Shown here piece by piece: positions 18,305 to 29,029 of a DNA stretch of 62,645 nt. The translations under genes and the position numbers were made by a program. Below the pieces are notes generated by a model. The model saw nothing but the letters and a program-made list of their open reading frames with translations. It was not told where the DNA came from and made no database searches. The stretch covers positions 1 to 62,645 of the forward strand of contig NZ_JAAGVC010000033.1 in the NCBI RefSeq assembly GCF_010858045.1, in the 5' to 3' direction. Each line of letters opens with the position of its first letter. Position 1 is the stretch's first letter. This DNA is from Nocardia cyriacigeorgica (lineage in GTDB: Bacteria > Actinomycetota > Actinomycetes > Mycobacteriales > Mycobacteriaceae).

Positions 18305-21300
18305 TCAGCGTCCAGAGAGCAAGGCACCGAGCTGCGCGGCGTCGGCGCGCTCGACTGGGAGCACCCGGTAGCCGTCGGCGGCGAGCGCGGCGTCGCGTTC
18401 CTCGTCGATCCCCTCGACGACCACCACCTTGGCTCCCGGCCAGGCGATCTCCACCGGCCAGTAGTATTTGCCGGCCTCCGTGCCCACCTCGGGCTCGGGG
18501 ACCGCGCGCTGAGACAGTTCGGCAAGCAGCTGCCGCACCGCGTCCGATATGTAGACGGCGTTGTCGCCCCACTGCTCGCCGACGGGTTCGGTGGTGTCCA
18601 TCAGGCCGAGCCGTGCGAAGATCTCCAGCGCACCGGCCCGCGTCAGCTGGTCGTGGAAACGTTCGTTCCGGAACGACCGCAAACATCCGTAACAGGAAGT
18701 CTCGACACCGCATTCGCATCGGTTCACTCGGTCCGCCGCGACAACCAGGACCCGTTCGAGCTCCTTGGCGATCTGCTTCGCCGCACCGGCACCGGCCGGG
18801 ACGGTGTCGAACAGGACGATGCTGCGCCTGCCGTCCGCACTCCACGACAGGGTGCCGTCGATATCATCGCGGCTGATCTCCAACGCTTCGGACGCCCCTT
18901 CGAGCAAGGCATAGAGCACCGAGAGCCACGTCGATTCCGACTCCTTGTCGTAAGAGACATCCTCGGAGAAGGTGAACTCGGCGACATCGGTTTCGTACCG
19001 GTGCACCAGCGAAACCACGTCGAGTCGGCCATCACACGGCGCTCCGGTCGCCGGGCGATGATGCGGTTTGCCCCGTTTCCGTTCCTTGACATTGGGATCG
19101 GCCCACCCGCACCAGCCACACAGCAGAAAACCTCCGCCGGCTCCCTCACCGATCACCGCGAGCCGAGCTCGGGTACCTGCCCGCGCGTACACTTCCGCGT
19201 CGCCCTCAGCAGGCCACGCATAGACATCGGAACTCTCGCCGATGGATTCGACATAGCTGGCGCCGAACCACGACCGCCGCGGCGGCTCGGACCGCACATC
19301 CTGGGCAATACGATCGGCGACGAAGCCGAACTCGGGCAGCACCGCCGTCCGGATGGCACCGAAATCCTGCTGGCAGTTGGGGCATACCGCCGCCGCATCG
19401 AGGACGTGCCCGCATTCGAAGTGGTTGCATTCCTTGCATACCCGGTATTGCAATTGCTCGAGCTCGCGTTTGGGCACCTTGTGCAGGCCGCGCGAGGTCC
19501 ACACCTTGCCACCGGCCACCACTTGGTTTCCCGGTGCATAGTCGTAAATGGCCTGGCCGAGGTCTCTGGAAAGTTCCAGTCGAGCACCGACATCGCCCTC
19601 GCAATGCGCGGTGCGCAGCTCCACGGTGTCAACCGGGAACCCGTACTTGGGCAGGATGTTCTTGTTAGCGAGATATCCGAGCAGCTCCCGCCCGCGAATC
19701 GTGTTGATCGTGTGTTTCAGTCGCGCGCAGACCGAGTACTGCTGCGCGGCTGCGGCGTCGTCGAGCAACTGCTGGAAGGTCGCGATATCGCTGCGGATAT
19801 CGCGTTCGGTATCGGCAAGCAATGCGCAGAGCGGCTCAACCCACTCATCACTTTCGATCCCCAATTCCTGCGCCGTCGATGAGGGCAGCACGGCCCGCAG
19901 CGATTCGCGAACACCAGGAGGCACAGGAGTAAGGAAATATCGCACGGCCGCGGCAGCGGAGTCGCCCCCACCGTCGCTGGGACCGAAGAAGGAACCCGCA
20001 TCACGCCATTCCGAGCCATCCGTATCGAAACAGGCACGCAGGTAAGCGGCCAGCGCGACCGAATGCGCGTGCCGCCGGCCGATACGGGCATTGTCGATCG
20101 GTATCCACGGAATGCGCATCCGGCCGGCGATCATCGCCTCCGGTTTCTGGAACTTCGACAGATCGTGCGAGCTGCGTTTGGCATAGGTCACCACCAGTGC
20201 TGCCGCGGCGGCTCGCCGGCCGGCGCGACCGGCCCGCTGCACATAGTTCGCCGTCTTGGGCGGCATATTCCGTAGCATGACCGACTGGAGTTCACCCACG
20301 TCGACGCCGAGTTCGAAGGTCGTCGAACACGACAGCACGTTGATCTCGCCGTCGACGAACTTGCGCTGCACCTCCGCGGCTTGTTGCGCCACCCACTGCG
20401 CGGTGTGTTCACGCGCGGACAACGGCAGCAGCTCCAAGGTCCGGTAACTGGTTCGATAGTGGTTGGTGTCCTGGTCCAGGTCCGGGATGTCGTACTCGGC
20501 CAGCGTTCCGTCGCACGCACCGTGCGGACACAGTTGCCGGATGTTGTGGGTGGTGAGCCGGCGGCAGGCCGAGCACCGGTACCACTTCCGTTCCGATCCG
20601 GGCAGTATCCGCAGGGTGGTGTGGTCGAGCTGGTAGACGATCCCGCTGCCACGATCGTTTTCCGCCGCCAAGAAAGTGTGGCATCTACACGGTTCCAGCA
20701 GGAACTTCCAGCACGCGCCGAGCACTTCGTCGGCCGAGTGGGTGCTGCCGAGAGCCTCGAGTACTTTACGTACCAGCAGGATTCGGTTGTTCGTCGTCCC
20801 GGGCCGGCCACCAGGACACCAACTGAGGATCTGCCGACCTCGATCCGAGTCCATCGAGCGGATCCGGACCTTGGTATTGCGGGGCTCGAAAATCGCATCC
20901 TGGATGTCGACTCCGTCCAGCAGGGTCATAGCGCCCTGCAAGCGGACAGTCTTGACCAGTTCTTCCAATAGCGCCCAGAACTCGTCACCGGTGAGGCCCA
21001 GCTGGGTGAAGCCGCGCGGAATCTGTGCCTTACCGCAGCGTGCCAGCGTCACCGCCATCAAACCGAGGCCCTCGAGCGACTGGCGCTGGTCCATCGACAT
21101 GAGCTCGGCCATCACCCACGGATTCACCTCACGCAGCTTTCCCGTTCGGGTGGCCTGCTCGTCGAAATGACGCGCGCGCTCGGCGACAGCGCGGACACCA
21201 TCGGCCAGATCTTCCGCAGACAACGGGTCACCCGCGTACTTGGGGTCATCGAGAGTCCGCACCAAGTATCGGCGAACAAGCATGCGCCCATAGGTCGCGG

Positions 21301-23257
21301 CCAGATAGGGCGCGGCGAACGCCGCCGACTGCCGGGAGTCGGAGAACATCAGCAGCTTCCGGCCGCCGCCGACGAGCTCGGCGGACGCATTGTCGGCGGT
21401 GGGCAGATGCTGATACAACGCGGTGGTGATCACCGCGGGCGCGGCATTGGTGTCGGTACGCAATCTGCGGATCACCTGCGTGGCAAGCGCACCGCATTCG
21501 GTGCATTTGCTCATCACCCGCTGTGCTGCGGGATGTTCCCGCACATTCAGCGCGGGGCCACCCGGACATTCGGGCTTGCAGCTTGCTGCGGCGCCGCGGC
21601 CGAGTGCGCCGCAACCGGTGCACAAAATGCGTCGCCCGGTTTCGATGCCCGGCTCACGGTCACCGGAAAGCGTTGATTCGTCCTCGTCAATCGTGTCGTC
21701 GGTGGCGGCCTCTGTCAGCACCAGCCATTTGACCTTCGAATCCCGTTTGCACGGCCGGAAGTACTGACGGCCTTCGACCTGCAGAGATTCGCCGGCCAGA
21801 TGCACCGCCCCACACCGTTCACACGCACCGAATTCGAATACGGCTCGGCCGGTTTCCGGATCCTGTTCGTGTCTGCTGAGCAGCACCCGCGGGCCGGCAT
21901 CGGTGAAGCTGACGTACGCGCCTTCGGTCGCGCGCACGAACATGTGATAGCGAGCCGACAGCACGGGGTTCCCACCGCTGTCGAATACCTTGGATCCGAG
22001 AGCGACCAAGGCCTCCAATTTCCGCTGTGCCAGCTCGTCGCCGGACCACACCTTCTCCGCCAATGTGGCGACATCGACCGGACCGGCCAACGCGGCCGCC
22101 TTGACGTCGGCAATTCGGCGTTCTCGGTCAAGTGCTTCGGCAATATCGGCACATCCCGATTCCGCTGCGATCGAGCTGAGGTCGGCATCGGGGTCGGCGA
22201 GTTCGAGCAGCTTGTCATCATCGATGGTCCAGGTCGGTTCGTCCCGGCAGCGCATCCGTGTTGCCGTCACCAAATCCTGGCGGTCGGTGTCGTCTTCGAT
22301 GAACTCGAGTTCGACATCGAACAGCTTGCGGGCGAACGCCATCGCCTCTCTGCCCTGTTCCTCCTCAGAGCTGCCCGACAATGACGCCGAGGTCGCGATG
22401 CACTGCACCTGCCGGTCGCGGGCAACGCGATCGCGCAATCTGCGCAACAGTAAGGCAACTTCACAACCCTGGGCGCCGTCGTACACATGCGCCTCATCGA
22501 GCGCGATGAAACGCCAGTTTCCCGCGTGCTCGCCATCGAACAGCTCCATGTCACGCGGACGCAGCAGCAGATATTCGAGCATCGCGTAGTTGGTGAGCAG
22601 GATGTGCGGTGGCGACTCACGCATTTCCTCTCGACTGAGCAACTCGTTCGGTAGCCGTTCGGTGCCCGGGTGCATGGCGTGGAATACCGAGTCCGCATCG
22701 GCACGGCGCTCTCTGGTTTCACCGGTGTAGCGGCCGAAGGTGATCTCCGGAGTGGCTCGCAGCAGGTCCCGCAGGCGTTGCAGCTGATCGTTGGCGAGAG
22801 CGTTCATCGGGTACAGCAGCAGCGCACGCACGCCAGGGCCGAGCGTCCCTGCCGCCTGCTGTGTGACCAGCTCGTTCAGGATCGGCAGCAGGAAACTTTC
22901 GGTTTTACCGGAACCAGTGCCCGTGCTGACGACGAGGTTGCGCCCGGCCACGGCCTTGCGGACGGCGATCTCCTGATGCCGGTACAGCGGCCGATCCAGC
23001 GACATGGTGGACTCGAACGCGGCGAAGGCGGGATGCAGTACGCCATCGTTGATGAGCTGCCGCAGGGAGGCACCCGGCTCGTAGGGTGGGGTGAGTTCGA
23101 GCAGCGGCCCCTTCGTCAGCAGTGCGGTGTCATCGACCGCTTGGTCGAAGGCTGCCGCAAGAGCGGGGTCGCGCGGGCCGATCAGTGTTTTCAGATACCG
23201 CTTGTACGCTGCCTCGATATCGGCGGCGGCTGCCAAGGGGTCGAGGCGGTCGCTCAC
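18305..23257 (-). CDS. DruE-like DEAD/DEAH helicase with C-terminal DUF1998 domain
   Basis: The 1650-residue protein combines an SF2 helicase (Walker A STGTGSGKTES near residue 116, DEAHVYDG near 254, and QRAGRAGRR near 1010) with several zinc-type cysteine clusters. The C-terminal DUF1998 module has LFDTVPAGAGA near 1486 and CECGVETSCYGCLRSF near 1519. This size and fusion match DruE, the common subunit of Druantia defence systems; in DISARM the same modules are split into DrmA and DrmB. The start is GTG 23257, which overlaps the upstream stop by 4 nt; the longer frame is inside the upstream gene. With the large upstream partner it fits the two-gene Druantia type III layout. The subfamily assignment is inference. 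Confidence 0.8.
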   Translation of the reverse strand: MSDRLDPLAAAADIEAAYKRYLKTLIGPRDPALAAAFDQAVDDTALLTKGPLLELTPPYEPGASLRQLINDGVLHPAFAAFESTMSLDRPLYRHQEIAVRKAVAGRNLVVSTGTGSGKTESFLLPILNELVTQQAAGTLGPGVRALLLYPMNALANDQLQRLRDLLRATPEITFGRYTGETRERRADADSVFHAMHPGTERLPNELLSREEMRESPPHILLTNYAMLEYLLLRPRDMELFDGEHAGNWRFIALDEAHVYDGAQGCEVALLLRRLRDRVARDRQVQCIATSASLSGSSEEEQGREAMAFARKLFDVELEFIEDDTDRQDLVTATRMRCRDEPTWTIDDDKLLELADPDADLSSIAAESGCADIAEALDRERRIADVKAAALAGPVDVATLAEKVWSGDELAQRKLEALVALGSKVFDSGGNPVLSARYHMFVRATEGAYVSFTDAGPRVLLSRHEQDPETGRAVFEFGACERCGAVHLAGESLQVEGRQYFRPCKRDSKVKWLVLTEAATDDTIDEDESTLSGDREPGIETGRRILCTGCGALGRGAAASCKPECPGGPALNVREHPAAQRVMSKCTECGALATQVIRRLRTDTNAAPAVITTALYQHLPTADNASAELVGGGRKLLMFSDSRQSAAFAAPYLAATYGRMLVRRYLVRTLDDPKYAGDPLSAEDLADGVRAVAERARHFDEQATRTGKLREVNPWVMAELMSMDQRQSLEGLGLMAVTLARCGKAQIPRGFTQLGLTGDEFWALLEELVKTVRLQGAMTLLDGVDIQDAIFEPRNTKVRIRSMDSDRGRQILSWCPGGRPGTTNNRILLVRKVLEALGSTHSADEVLGACWKFLLEPCRCHTFLAAENDRGSGIVYQLDHTTLRILPGSERKWYRCSACRRLTTHNIRQLCPHGACDGTLAEYDIPDLDQDTNHYRTSYRTLELLPLSAREHTAQWVAQQAAEVQRKFVDGEINVLSCSTTFELGVDVGELQSVMLRNMPPKTANYVQRAGRAGRRAAAAALVVTYAKRSSHDLSKFQKPEAMIAGRMRIPWIPIDNARIGRRHAHSVALAAYLRACFDTDGSEWRDAGSFFGPSDGGGDSAAAAVRYFLTPVPPGVRESLRAVLPSSTAQELGIESDEWVEPLCALLADTERDIRSDIATFQQLLDDAAAAQQYSVCARLKHTINTIRGRELLGYLANKNILPKYGFPVDTVELRTAHCEGDVGARLELSRDLGQAIYDYAPGNQVVAGGKVWTSRGLHKVPKRELEQLQYRVCKECNHFECGHVLDAAAVCPNCQQDFGAIRTAVLPEFGFVADRIAQDVRSEPPRRSWFGASYVESIGESSDVYAWPAEGDAEVYARAGTRARLAVIGEGAGGGFLLCGWCGWADPNVKERKRGKPHHRPATGAPCDGRLDVVSLVHRYETDVAEFTFSEDVSYDKESESTWLSVLYALLEGASEALEISRDDIDGTLSWSADGRRSIVLFDTVPAGAGAAKQIAKELERVLVVAADRVNRCECGVETSCYGCLRSFRNERFHDQLTRAGALEIFARLGLMDTTEPVGEQWGDNAVYISDAVRQLLAELSQRAVPEPEVGTEAGKYYWPVEIAWPGAKVVVVEGIDEERDAALAADGYRVLPVERADAAQLGALLSGR

Positions 23258-26200
23258 GGTTGGCCTCCGATCAGGTTGTCGTTCTGTGCATAGCAGGCGA
23301 GAGCGTCGGCGATCAGCACGTCCGCGGCGACCATCGCCGGACAAAGTTCGGCCAATCGCGCCCATGCGGCGCGGGTGGAGTCGGTCATCACCGGTCGGCG
23401 CAGGAGACCACGTGCGGCAAGGCGGGAGCTGGTCGCCAGCAGCAGCGATTGCAGCGACATCAGCAGCCACGGATGTTCGGTGGTGTCGGCACCGTCGAGC
23501 ACTTCGTTTCTTGCCTTCACGATGTCGTGGACCCACGGCGAGGCCCGCCACAGCGGGGTGAACAGGCCGGCCGCGCCCTTGGTGAGGGTCATGCATTGTG
23601 GATCGTTCTGCCAGGCGATTCGTTGCGCGAATGCTTCGAACATGGCCGCTTGCCGGGTGGTGTCATCCAGTAATGCCTCCGGCACGATCTCCAGTGCCTG
23701 CTTCATCGCGTCGATCTGTCCTGGCATCAGCTGCTCGCGCTGGTGGAGCAGCACGCTGCCCGCCTCGAAGACGCCTGCACGCAGCCGACTCGTCTGGCCG
23801 GCCAGCAGCTCCACCAGCGTCTCGCCACCCGAGTTCTTCAGGCCGCCCACGATCTCCGCGATCGACTCCGATGACCGCAAACTCACCCATGGCAGGTCGG
23901 CGATATCCATCAGGCTCCCGAGCCAGGGATTGGTATGTGCGCCGAGCCGGATCGGTGAAGAGAAATCCTGCTCCACCAGACCGGTCCGGATCAGCAACGC
24001 CGGAAAGGTTTCCTGTGCGAAGGTGCTTCGCTCCAGTGCCTCCAGCGACGAGCGCGGGTCCGCTCCCAGCGCCCTGTCCAGGCCGGCGCGAAGCAGCCGG
24101 TCCGCGTGATCGTTGCCGTCCGCTCCCGCCAGCACGGTCCAGACATCGGCGAGCGCCGATAGATCGGCCGGGGCAGCACCGCAGCCCGCGAGGAATCGCG
24201 ACAGCTGCTCCCGGACCGGATCGGCATCGCTCATCCATCCCGGTTGATCGACATGAACTGCGGTGGAGTCCGGGCGGTCCGGCACCGGCGTCACCGACCA
24301 TGGATCATCCACGAACACCTGGATGGTCAACGGACCGGCATCAGCCCAGCCCGGCGGCAGATCGCCGTGCCCGTCAGCATCGATCGGCACGAGCTCAGGC
24401 TCCCGCCACGGCGCTGTGTCCGCCCAGACATAGGCCGCGAGATCCGCGGTTCCCCGCACACCGCTGCACACGAGCCGGCCGCCGCTGATCTCGGCGCCGG
24501 TGCACAGTAGTGGCGGCCGGATCAACGCCACCGCGACGCGGTGCGTCCTCCGGTCCGCGGTGTCGATGCGCGCCAGGAGGACCGTGCGCTGCAACCGGCG
24601 GGCGGTGTCGACGAACGCCCTGGTCGGCACGTGGAATACGTTGCCTCTGCTGACCTGGGGCTGCTCGATCTGGACGATATGTCCGGCCGAATCGGCCAGG
24701 GCCATATCCACCTCGACCTCGCCCGGTACCCGCACTGCGACGACGGCGTGTTCGGTCAAGTCCTCCGGCGCCAGCACCGTGGTCGCGGTTCGCCACGTGG
24801 CCGCCGTGCCGACCTCATCCACCCGCATCTCGACATGCGGCGGACGCACCACCAACCGCTCCTCTCGGGCACCGGATCGCACCCGGATCTCGGATTCGCG
24901 TGTGTTTCGATCGAATTCGAGCACCTCGCGGTCCAGCACGAGTGGGGCCAGTCCGGCGAGCTCGGTCCGGCTGGGGGTGAGACCGTCACCATCCGGCAGC
25001 CGGAATTCCACGCCGTGGTCTACCGCCAGGCCCTCGGCCATGAACAGGGTGTGCCGCAGGTCCGCGCCGAGCGGTCCGCTCACCACCACGTCGAACAGTC
25101 CGAGCAGGCCGGTATCGAGTCCATCGAACGGATCGAGTTCGGTCGGTTCGTCGGCCGACTCCCATTCGTCGTCGGTCAACCAGTCACTGGTGTCGGATCG
25201 GCGCACACGGACCCGCCATACCGTGGGTTCGGCTCCGATGGGTGGCAAGGCGACGGCCGGGCGTTCGCTGTACACCGGAAGTCCACGACGCGTCGTCACC
25301 CCATCGACGGGCTCGGGGAGCTCCAACTCCGCCGCGCCGATCGGCCGGGTCTGCCGTATCGGTCCCAGCTGTCCGTTTTCCCGGCGCAGCTGGACAGCAT
25401 CGATATCACTGAGATCACAGATGCGTGCGCACCATTCGCTCCAACCGACCGGCTCGCATTCGGCCAGGAAAGGGATAGCGGTATCCCGGGTAGCATCCAT
25501 CAACCTCGCCGCGCGCGGGTGTACCGCGATCACCTCGTCGCGTGGCAACGGAGAGTGCGCGGGCACCTGGCGCCCATCACTATCGAACAGCAACAGCGGG
25601 TTGGCCTTGTCGATCAGTGAGATCCAATGGTGCGCACCCGATTCCGGATGATCCAGCACGATCTGGCGGACGCGGCGAGCAATGGGCACCGGCGTGGCGG
25701 GGTGGTCGTCACCGTCGCCGTATCCCCAGCGGTGTTCGGCATAGACCTTCTTCGCATCACCGTCGAACGACACCAACCACGGTGACTCGGGCGATTGTGC
25801 CGGATGGGGGATCTCGAGCACGATTTGATCGTCGACGCGCGAGTAGGAAATCGCCGGCCGCCGCTGCCGGGCGATCGCGGTCCGCTCGACGGTGGCCGAA
25901 CCGAACGGTCGCTCTTGCAGGCGCTCGATCAACGCCTCGAGCATCACATGCGGCAATCCGGTCGTCGAGGTATCCAGGTCCAGATCGTTTCCCGCCTCGG
26001 GGTGTTCGAGCATGTAGGCGGCGAAATCGATGATCCGGTCGACGATGTCCACCGCCACCTCACCGGCGAACCGCAGGAAATTGCGTACCGGGACATCGAG
26101 CGAGCCGAGGCGGTACTCCATCCCCGGCTCGGTCAGCCAGGCGAACACCGCGGCACCACGTGCGTCACGACCGTGCGCCACATGCTGCTCGATCACATCG

Positions 26201-26640
26201 ACAAGGTCGTCCAGGCAGTGCACGGGTATTCCGGCATGCACGGCCATCACTTGGACGTACTGGTGGTCCAGCTCCAGGAACTCCCGCAGCCCGAACTTGC
26301 GCAGGAGCGGTCTGAGCTTCCTCCGCAGCAGGTTCTCGAACTCGGCATCGGGATTCAGGTCGAGTTCGGCCCAGAACGTATCCCAATACTTGTTCTGTTC
26401 GTAGGCGATCGCCGCGTGGCCGATGAGGGTAACGAGCGTCAGTGCCGGGAATCGATCGATGATCCGGTCGACGGGGACCTGATGCCGATGGCGCTGAACC
26501 AGCAGTCCGAAAAGTTCTCGATCTCGCTCGATCTCCTCGGTCTGCAAGTTCAACTCGATGAACAGCGATACCCGCCGCAAATCGTTCGCTCGTACGAACT
26601 CCTCGTTCTCGGCCTGCTGCCACACGAACGATTCGGGCAC
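23254..26640 (-). CDS. Large DruH-like protein of unknown fold
   Basis: The 1128-residue protein shows no recognisable catalytic motif. The N-terminal 300 residues are helical and acidic, the middle (about 300-800) is beta-rich with many short conserved-looking strands, and the last 300 residues are helical again. It precedes the DruE-like helicase with a 4-nt overlap, the position of DruH in Druantia type III. DruH is also a large protein without known domains, so the assignment rests on context and size only. GTG at 26640 is chosen because GGAGGGG lies 8 nt upstream; the frame continues 54 nt further to another GTG (26694) without a binding site. Probably cytosolic. Confidence 0.6.
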   Translation of the reverse strand: MPESFVWQQAENEEFVRANDLRRVSLFIELNLQTEEIERDRELFGLLVQRHRHQVPVDRIIDRFPALTLVTLIGHAAIAYEQNKYWDTFWAELDLNPDAEFENLLRRKLRPLLRKFGLREFLELDHQYVQVMAVHAGIPVHCLDDLVDVIEQHVAHGRDARGAAVFAWLTEPGMEYRLGSLDVPVRNFLRFAGEVAVDIVDRIIDFAAYMLEHPEAGNDLDLDTSTTGLPHVMLEALIERLQERPFGSATVERTAIARQRRPAISYSRVDDQIVLEIPHPAQSPESPWLVSFDGDAKKVYAEHRWGYGDGDDHPATPVPIARRVRQIVLDHPESGAHHWISLIDKANPLLLFDSDGRQVPAHSPLPRDEVIAVHPRAARLMDATRDTAIPFLAECEPVGWSEWCARICDLSDIDAVQLRRENGQLGPIRQTRPIGAAELELPEPVDGVTTRRGLPVYSERPAVALPPIGAEPTVWRVRVRRSDTSDWLTDDEWESADEPTELDPFDGLDTGLLGLFDVVVSGPLGADLRHTLFMAEGLAVDHGVEFRLPDGDGLTPSRTELAGLAPLVLDREVLEFDRNTRESEIRVRSGAREERLVVRPPHVEMRVDEVGTAATWRTATTVLAPEDLTEHAVVAVRVPGEVEVDMALADSAGHIVQIEQPQVSRGNVFHVPTRAFVDTARRLQRTVLLARIDTADRRTHRVAVALIRPPLLCTGAEISGGRLVCSGVRGTADLAAYVWADTAPWREPELVPIDADGHGDLPPGWADAGPLTIQVFVDDPWSVTPVPDRPDSTAVHVDQPGWMSDADPVREQLSRFLAGCGAAPADLSALADVWTVLAGADGNDHADRLLRAGLDRALGADPRSSLEALERSTFAQETFPALLIRTGLVEQDFSSPIRLGAHTNPWLGSLMDIADLPWVSLRSSESIAEIVGGLKNSGGETLVELLAGQTSRLRAGVFEAGSVLLHQREQLMPGQIDAMKQALEIVPEALLDDTTRQAAMFEAFAQRIAWQNDPQCMTLTKGAAGLFTPLWRASPWVHDIVKARNEVLDGADTTEHPWLLMSLQSLLLATSSRLAARGLLRRPVMTDSTRAAWARLAELCPAMVAADVLIADALACYAQNDNLIGGQP

Positions 26641-26665
26641 CCAACTGCCCCCCTCCACGACACAC

Positions 26666-26685
26666 CCCACCGACACAGCGGTGGG
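26666..26685. promoter_or_regulatory. Inverted repeat between divergent defence genes
   Basis: CCCACCG (26666-26672) and CGGTGGG (26679-26685) form a perfect 7-bp inverted repeat in the 175-bp region between the DruH-like gene (-) and the SF2 helicase gene (+). It lies 26 nt upstream of the GTG at 26640. It may be an operator or a 5'-UTR hairpin; no matching regulator is seen nearby. Confidence 0.35.
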
Positions 26686-26815
26686 ACTCGACACGACAGC
26701 TCATCTTCGCACCTGAATCGACTCCGAGACGGCGGATCTCGTGTGGCCGAACCGGTGACCACACCGTCATACCAGGACGCTAGGCTCCGGTGGGAACCAG
26801 GCAGGAGGTGGCGGA

Positions 26816-29029
26816 GTGCGCGATCGGTTGTTGCGGCGGATCATCGAGCTGCTCACGGCGCAGCCTTGGCTCACCGCGGCACAGCTGGCAGCGGCGATCG
26901 CTGATGCCGCTGTCACCCGCAGCGACGTGAACAGCATTCTCCATCGCCACCGCGATGATCTGTTCGAGCGCGACGAAAGCCGGACACCGCCGCGGTGGGC
27001 ATTACGAGCAGGAGTCGGTAGCGGACGGGCATCAAATGCGGAAGGGGGCGGGTCACCGTCCAAGCGGCCCACGCGGCCCAAGAGTTCGGTGTATTGCGGA
27101 CCCGAACTTCGCGACTGGCAGCGCGTGGCGCTCGACGACTGGGGCAGCCACGATCATCGCGCGGTCATCGAATCGGTGGACGGTTCGGGCAAAACGCTGG
27201 TCGGAGTCGTCGCCGCAGCCGAGGCGGTCGACGCCGGGCGCCGGGCCGTCGTCCTCGTCTCCGGCGTCGAACAACAGGACCGTTGGTCGAGGGTGCTGCA
27301 ATCCTCGCTACCGACGTGCCGAGTCGAGCGACTCGGCGGTTCCGGCAAAGCGCTGACAACAGCGGACGTGGTGGTCGGGCCCGCAGCTGCGTTGGCGAGG
27401 ACGCGTTTCGGTCGCGCCGGCGACGTCATCCCCACCGTTCTCATCGTGGACGATGTACACGATTACGGTCCAGGAACCTACGCCAAAGCACTCGACGACG
27501 GCTACCAGTGGCGGCTTGGCCTCACAGCGGCACTCGAACGCTCCGACGATCTCGTCGAATCGGTTCTGCTCCCCTATTTCGGCACGATCATTCCCGGGTG
27601 CGATTATGCCCGCGCCGTGACCGACGGACTCCTTCCCAAGATCCGCGTTGTCCAGGTCGAAGTGCAGTTGACCGACGCCGAAGCCACTAAGCTGCATCAG
27701 CTCGAGGCTCAGATCGAACACCTCACCGACATGCTGGTCGGCAATTACGGTGCACCCGACCCGCACAGCAGCGCATTCGATAAGTTCGTTCGGTCGCTGG
27801 CCGGCGGCCGTTATGCCGCGGCGCAGTACGCCAAGAAGTATCTGAATGCTATCGCCGACCACACCGCGCTCCTGGCCGAATGCAAAGCGAAGAGCGACTT
27901 GGTGCGTGCTCTCCCGCCCGCACTGCCGGACCACACGCAAATGATCCTGTTCACCGACCGTGCATCCTCGGCCGGTCACATCGCCCGGGCACTCACGGAC
28001 CAGGGGCTCACTGCCGCCATCAGCGGCGTGGGGGCGGCGAAATCCGACCGCGACGCCGTCGCCCTCGGACTGCGTGAAGGAACCATCCGGGCGTTGGTCG
28101 AACCACGAACGCTGGACGAGTCGCTCGTTGTGCCGGAGGCCGGGCTCGGCGTGATCCTGACTTCGGCCCGCTCGGACAGACAGATGATCCAACGCATGGG
28201 CCGGCTCATTCGACCGAACAGACCGCACCCGATCGTGTTCGTGGTCGCCATTGTCCAGGGCACGCCCGAAGATCCCGCACAGGGATCGGCCCGATCGCAT
28301 CTGCGCCTGCTGTGGCAGATCGCCGAGCGTGCCGCGAAAACGGATGCCTCGCGAGCACCAGACATACTGCGACGCATGCTGCGCCCGGATGAGCCGGTCG
28401 ACGCCGAGACCACAACCGATACTTCCGCGAATCGCTCAACATCAGCTTCACCGGCGGTCGCCGCGACGGTGCGTCCATCCGTGCCTTCGAACTCGGCAGG
28501 CGCGCAGCGGGTCCCCGTCGTTTCGAGTGGATCGCAGCAGCCCGCGCAACCATTGGCCAAGCCGACGTCGGTGCCAAGCGCGACATCAGCGCCGGTGCCC
28601 GAAATCGCTGAGCCTGCACCCTCGAACACGATGGACCCCACCTTCGACATGACTGTCGAACTCGTCGGTCAGCTCCATACCCAGGGGGGTATCGCCACAG
28701 CAGACGAAGTCGGCGATTTGATCGGTCTCACCGATCCGGACGACATGCGTGCAGTCGTTGCTGCGGCTGCCGCTCAGGGCCATCTCGACTTCAGCCCGAT
28801 CGAGGACGGGGCCGACGAACTGATACTGCTATCCGCCGAGGCAGGCGGCACACCCGCGCAACGCCGCGATGCCGCCGCCGCTGTGGCGGAGTGGGCCGTG
28901 CGGGCCGATGACCCGATCGATGAGTTCCACGACCTGGTCACCCGGCTGGGCCCGATACGGGTATGCGACCACCGGCTGATCCAGATTGCCGCGTTCTTGC
29001 GCGGAACAACTCCGATCGCACTCCTATGA
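26816..29029 (+). CDS. Winged-helix SF2 helicase-like ATPase with variant motifs
   Basis: The 737-residue protein has an N-terminal winged-helix-like domain (LLRRIIELLTAQPWLTAAQL, residues 3-60), then an SF2 helicase module of XPB/RadD type. LRDWQRVALDDW resembles the Q-like motif and VDGSGKT is the Walker A. The motif II position reads VDDVHDY instead of DEAH, and RMGRLIRP stands for motif VI. A low-complexity Ser/Pro/Ala linker (about residues 520-615) leads to a helical C-terminus. GTG at 26816 follows GCAGGAGG. The last 6 nt overlap the end of the gene on the other strand. Glu-to-Asp in motif II may slow ATP hydrolysis or alter its role; this is inferred. Likely a DNA translocase in the defence block. 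Confidence 0.78.
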   Translation: MRDRLLRRIIELLTAQPWLTAAQLAAAIADAAVTRSDVNSILHRHRDDLFERDESRTPPRWALRAGVGSGRASNAEGGGSPSKRPTRPKSSVYCGPELRDWQRVALDDWGSHDHRAVIESVDGSGKTLVGVVAAAEAVDAGRRAVVLVSGVEQQDRWSRVLQSSLPTCRVERLGGSGKALTTADVVVGPAAALARTRFGRAGDVIPTVLIVDDVHDYGPGTYAKALDDGYQWRLGLTAALERSDDLVESVLLPYFGTIIPGCDYARAVTDGLLPKIRVVQVEVQLTDAEATKLHQLEAQIEHLTDMLVGNYGAPDPHSSAFDKFVRSLAGGRYAAAQYAKKYLNAIADHTALLAECKAKSDLVRALPPALPDHTQMILFTDRASSAGHIARALTDQGLTAAISGVGAAKSDRDAVALGLREGTIRALVEPRTLDESLVVPEAGLGVILTSARSDRQMIQRMGRLIRPNRPHPIVFVVAIVQGTPEDPAQGSARSHLRLLWQIAERAAKTDASRAPDILRRMLRPDEPVDAETTTDTSANRSTSASPAVAATVRPSVPSNSAGAQRVPVVSSGSQQPAQPLAKPTSVPSATSAPVPEIAEPAPSNTMDPTFDMTVELVGQLHTQGGIATADEVGDLIGLTDPDDMRAVVAAAAAQGHLDFSPIEDGADELILLSAEAGGTPAQRRDAAAAVAEWAVRADDPIDEFHDLVTRLGPIRVCDHRLIQIAAFLRGTTPIALL

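Noticed and set aside
18305..26640. DISARM system
   Set aside because: DISARM splits helicase and DUF1998 into two genes with a PLD protein; here they are one protein and no PLD protein is seen, so a DruE-like assignment fits better.
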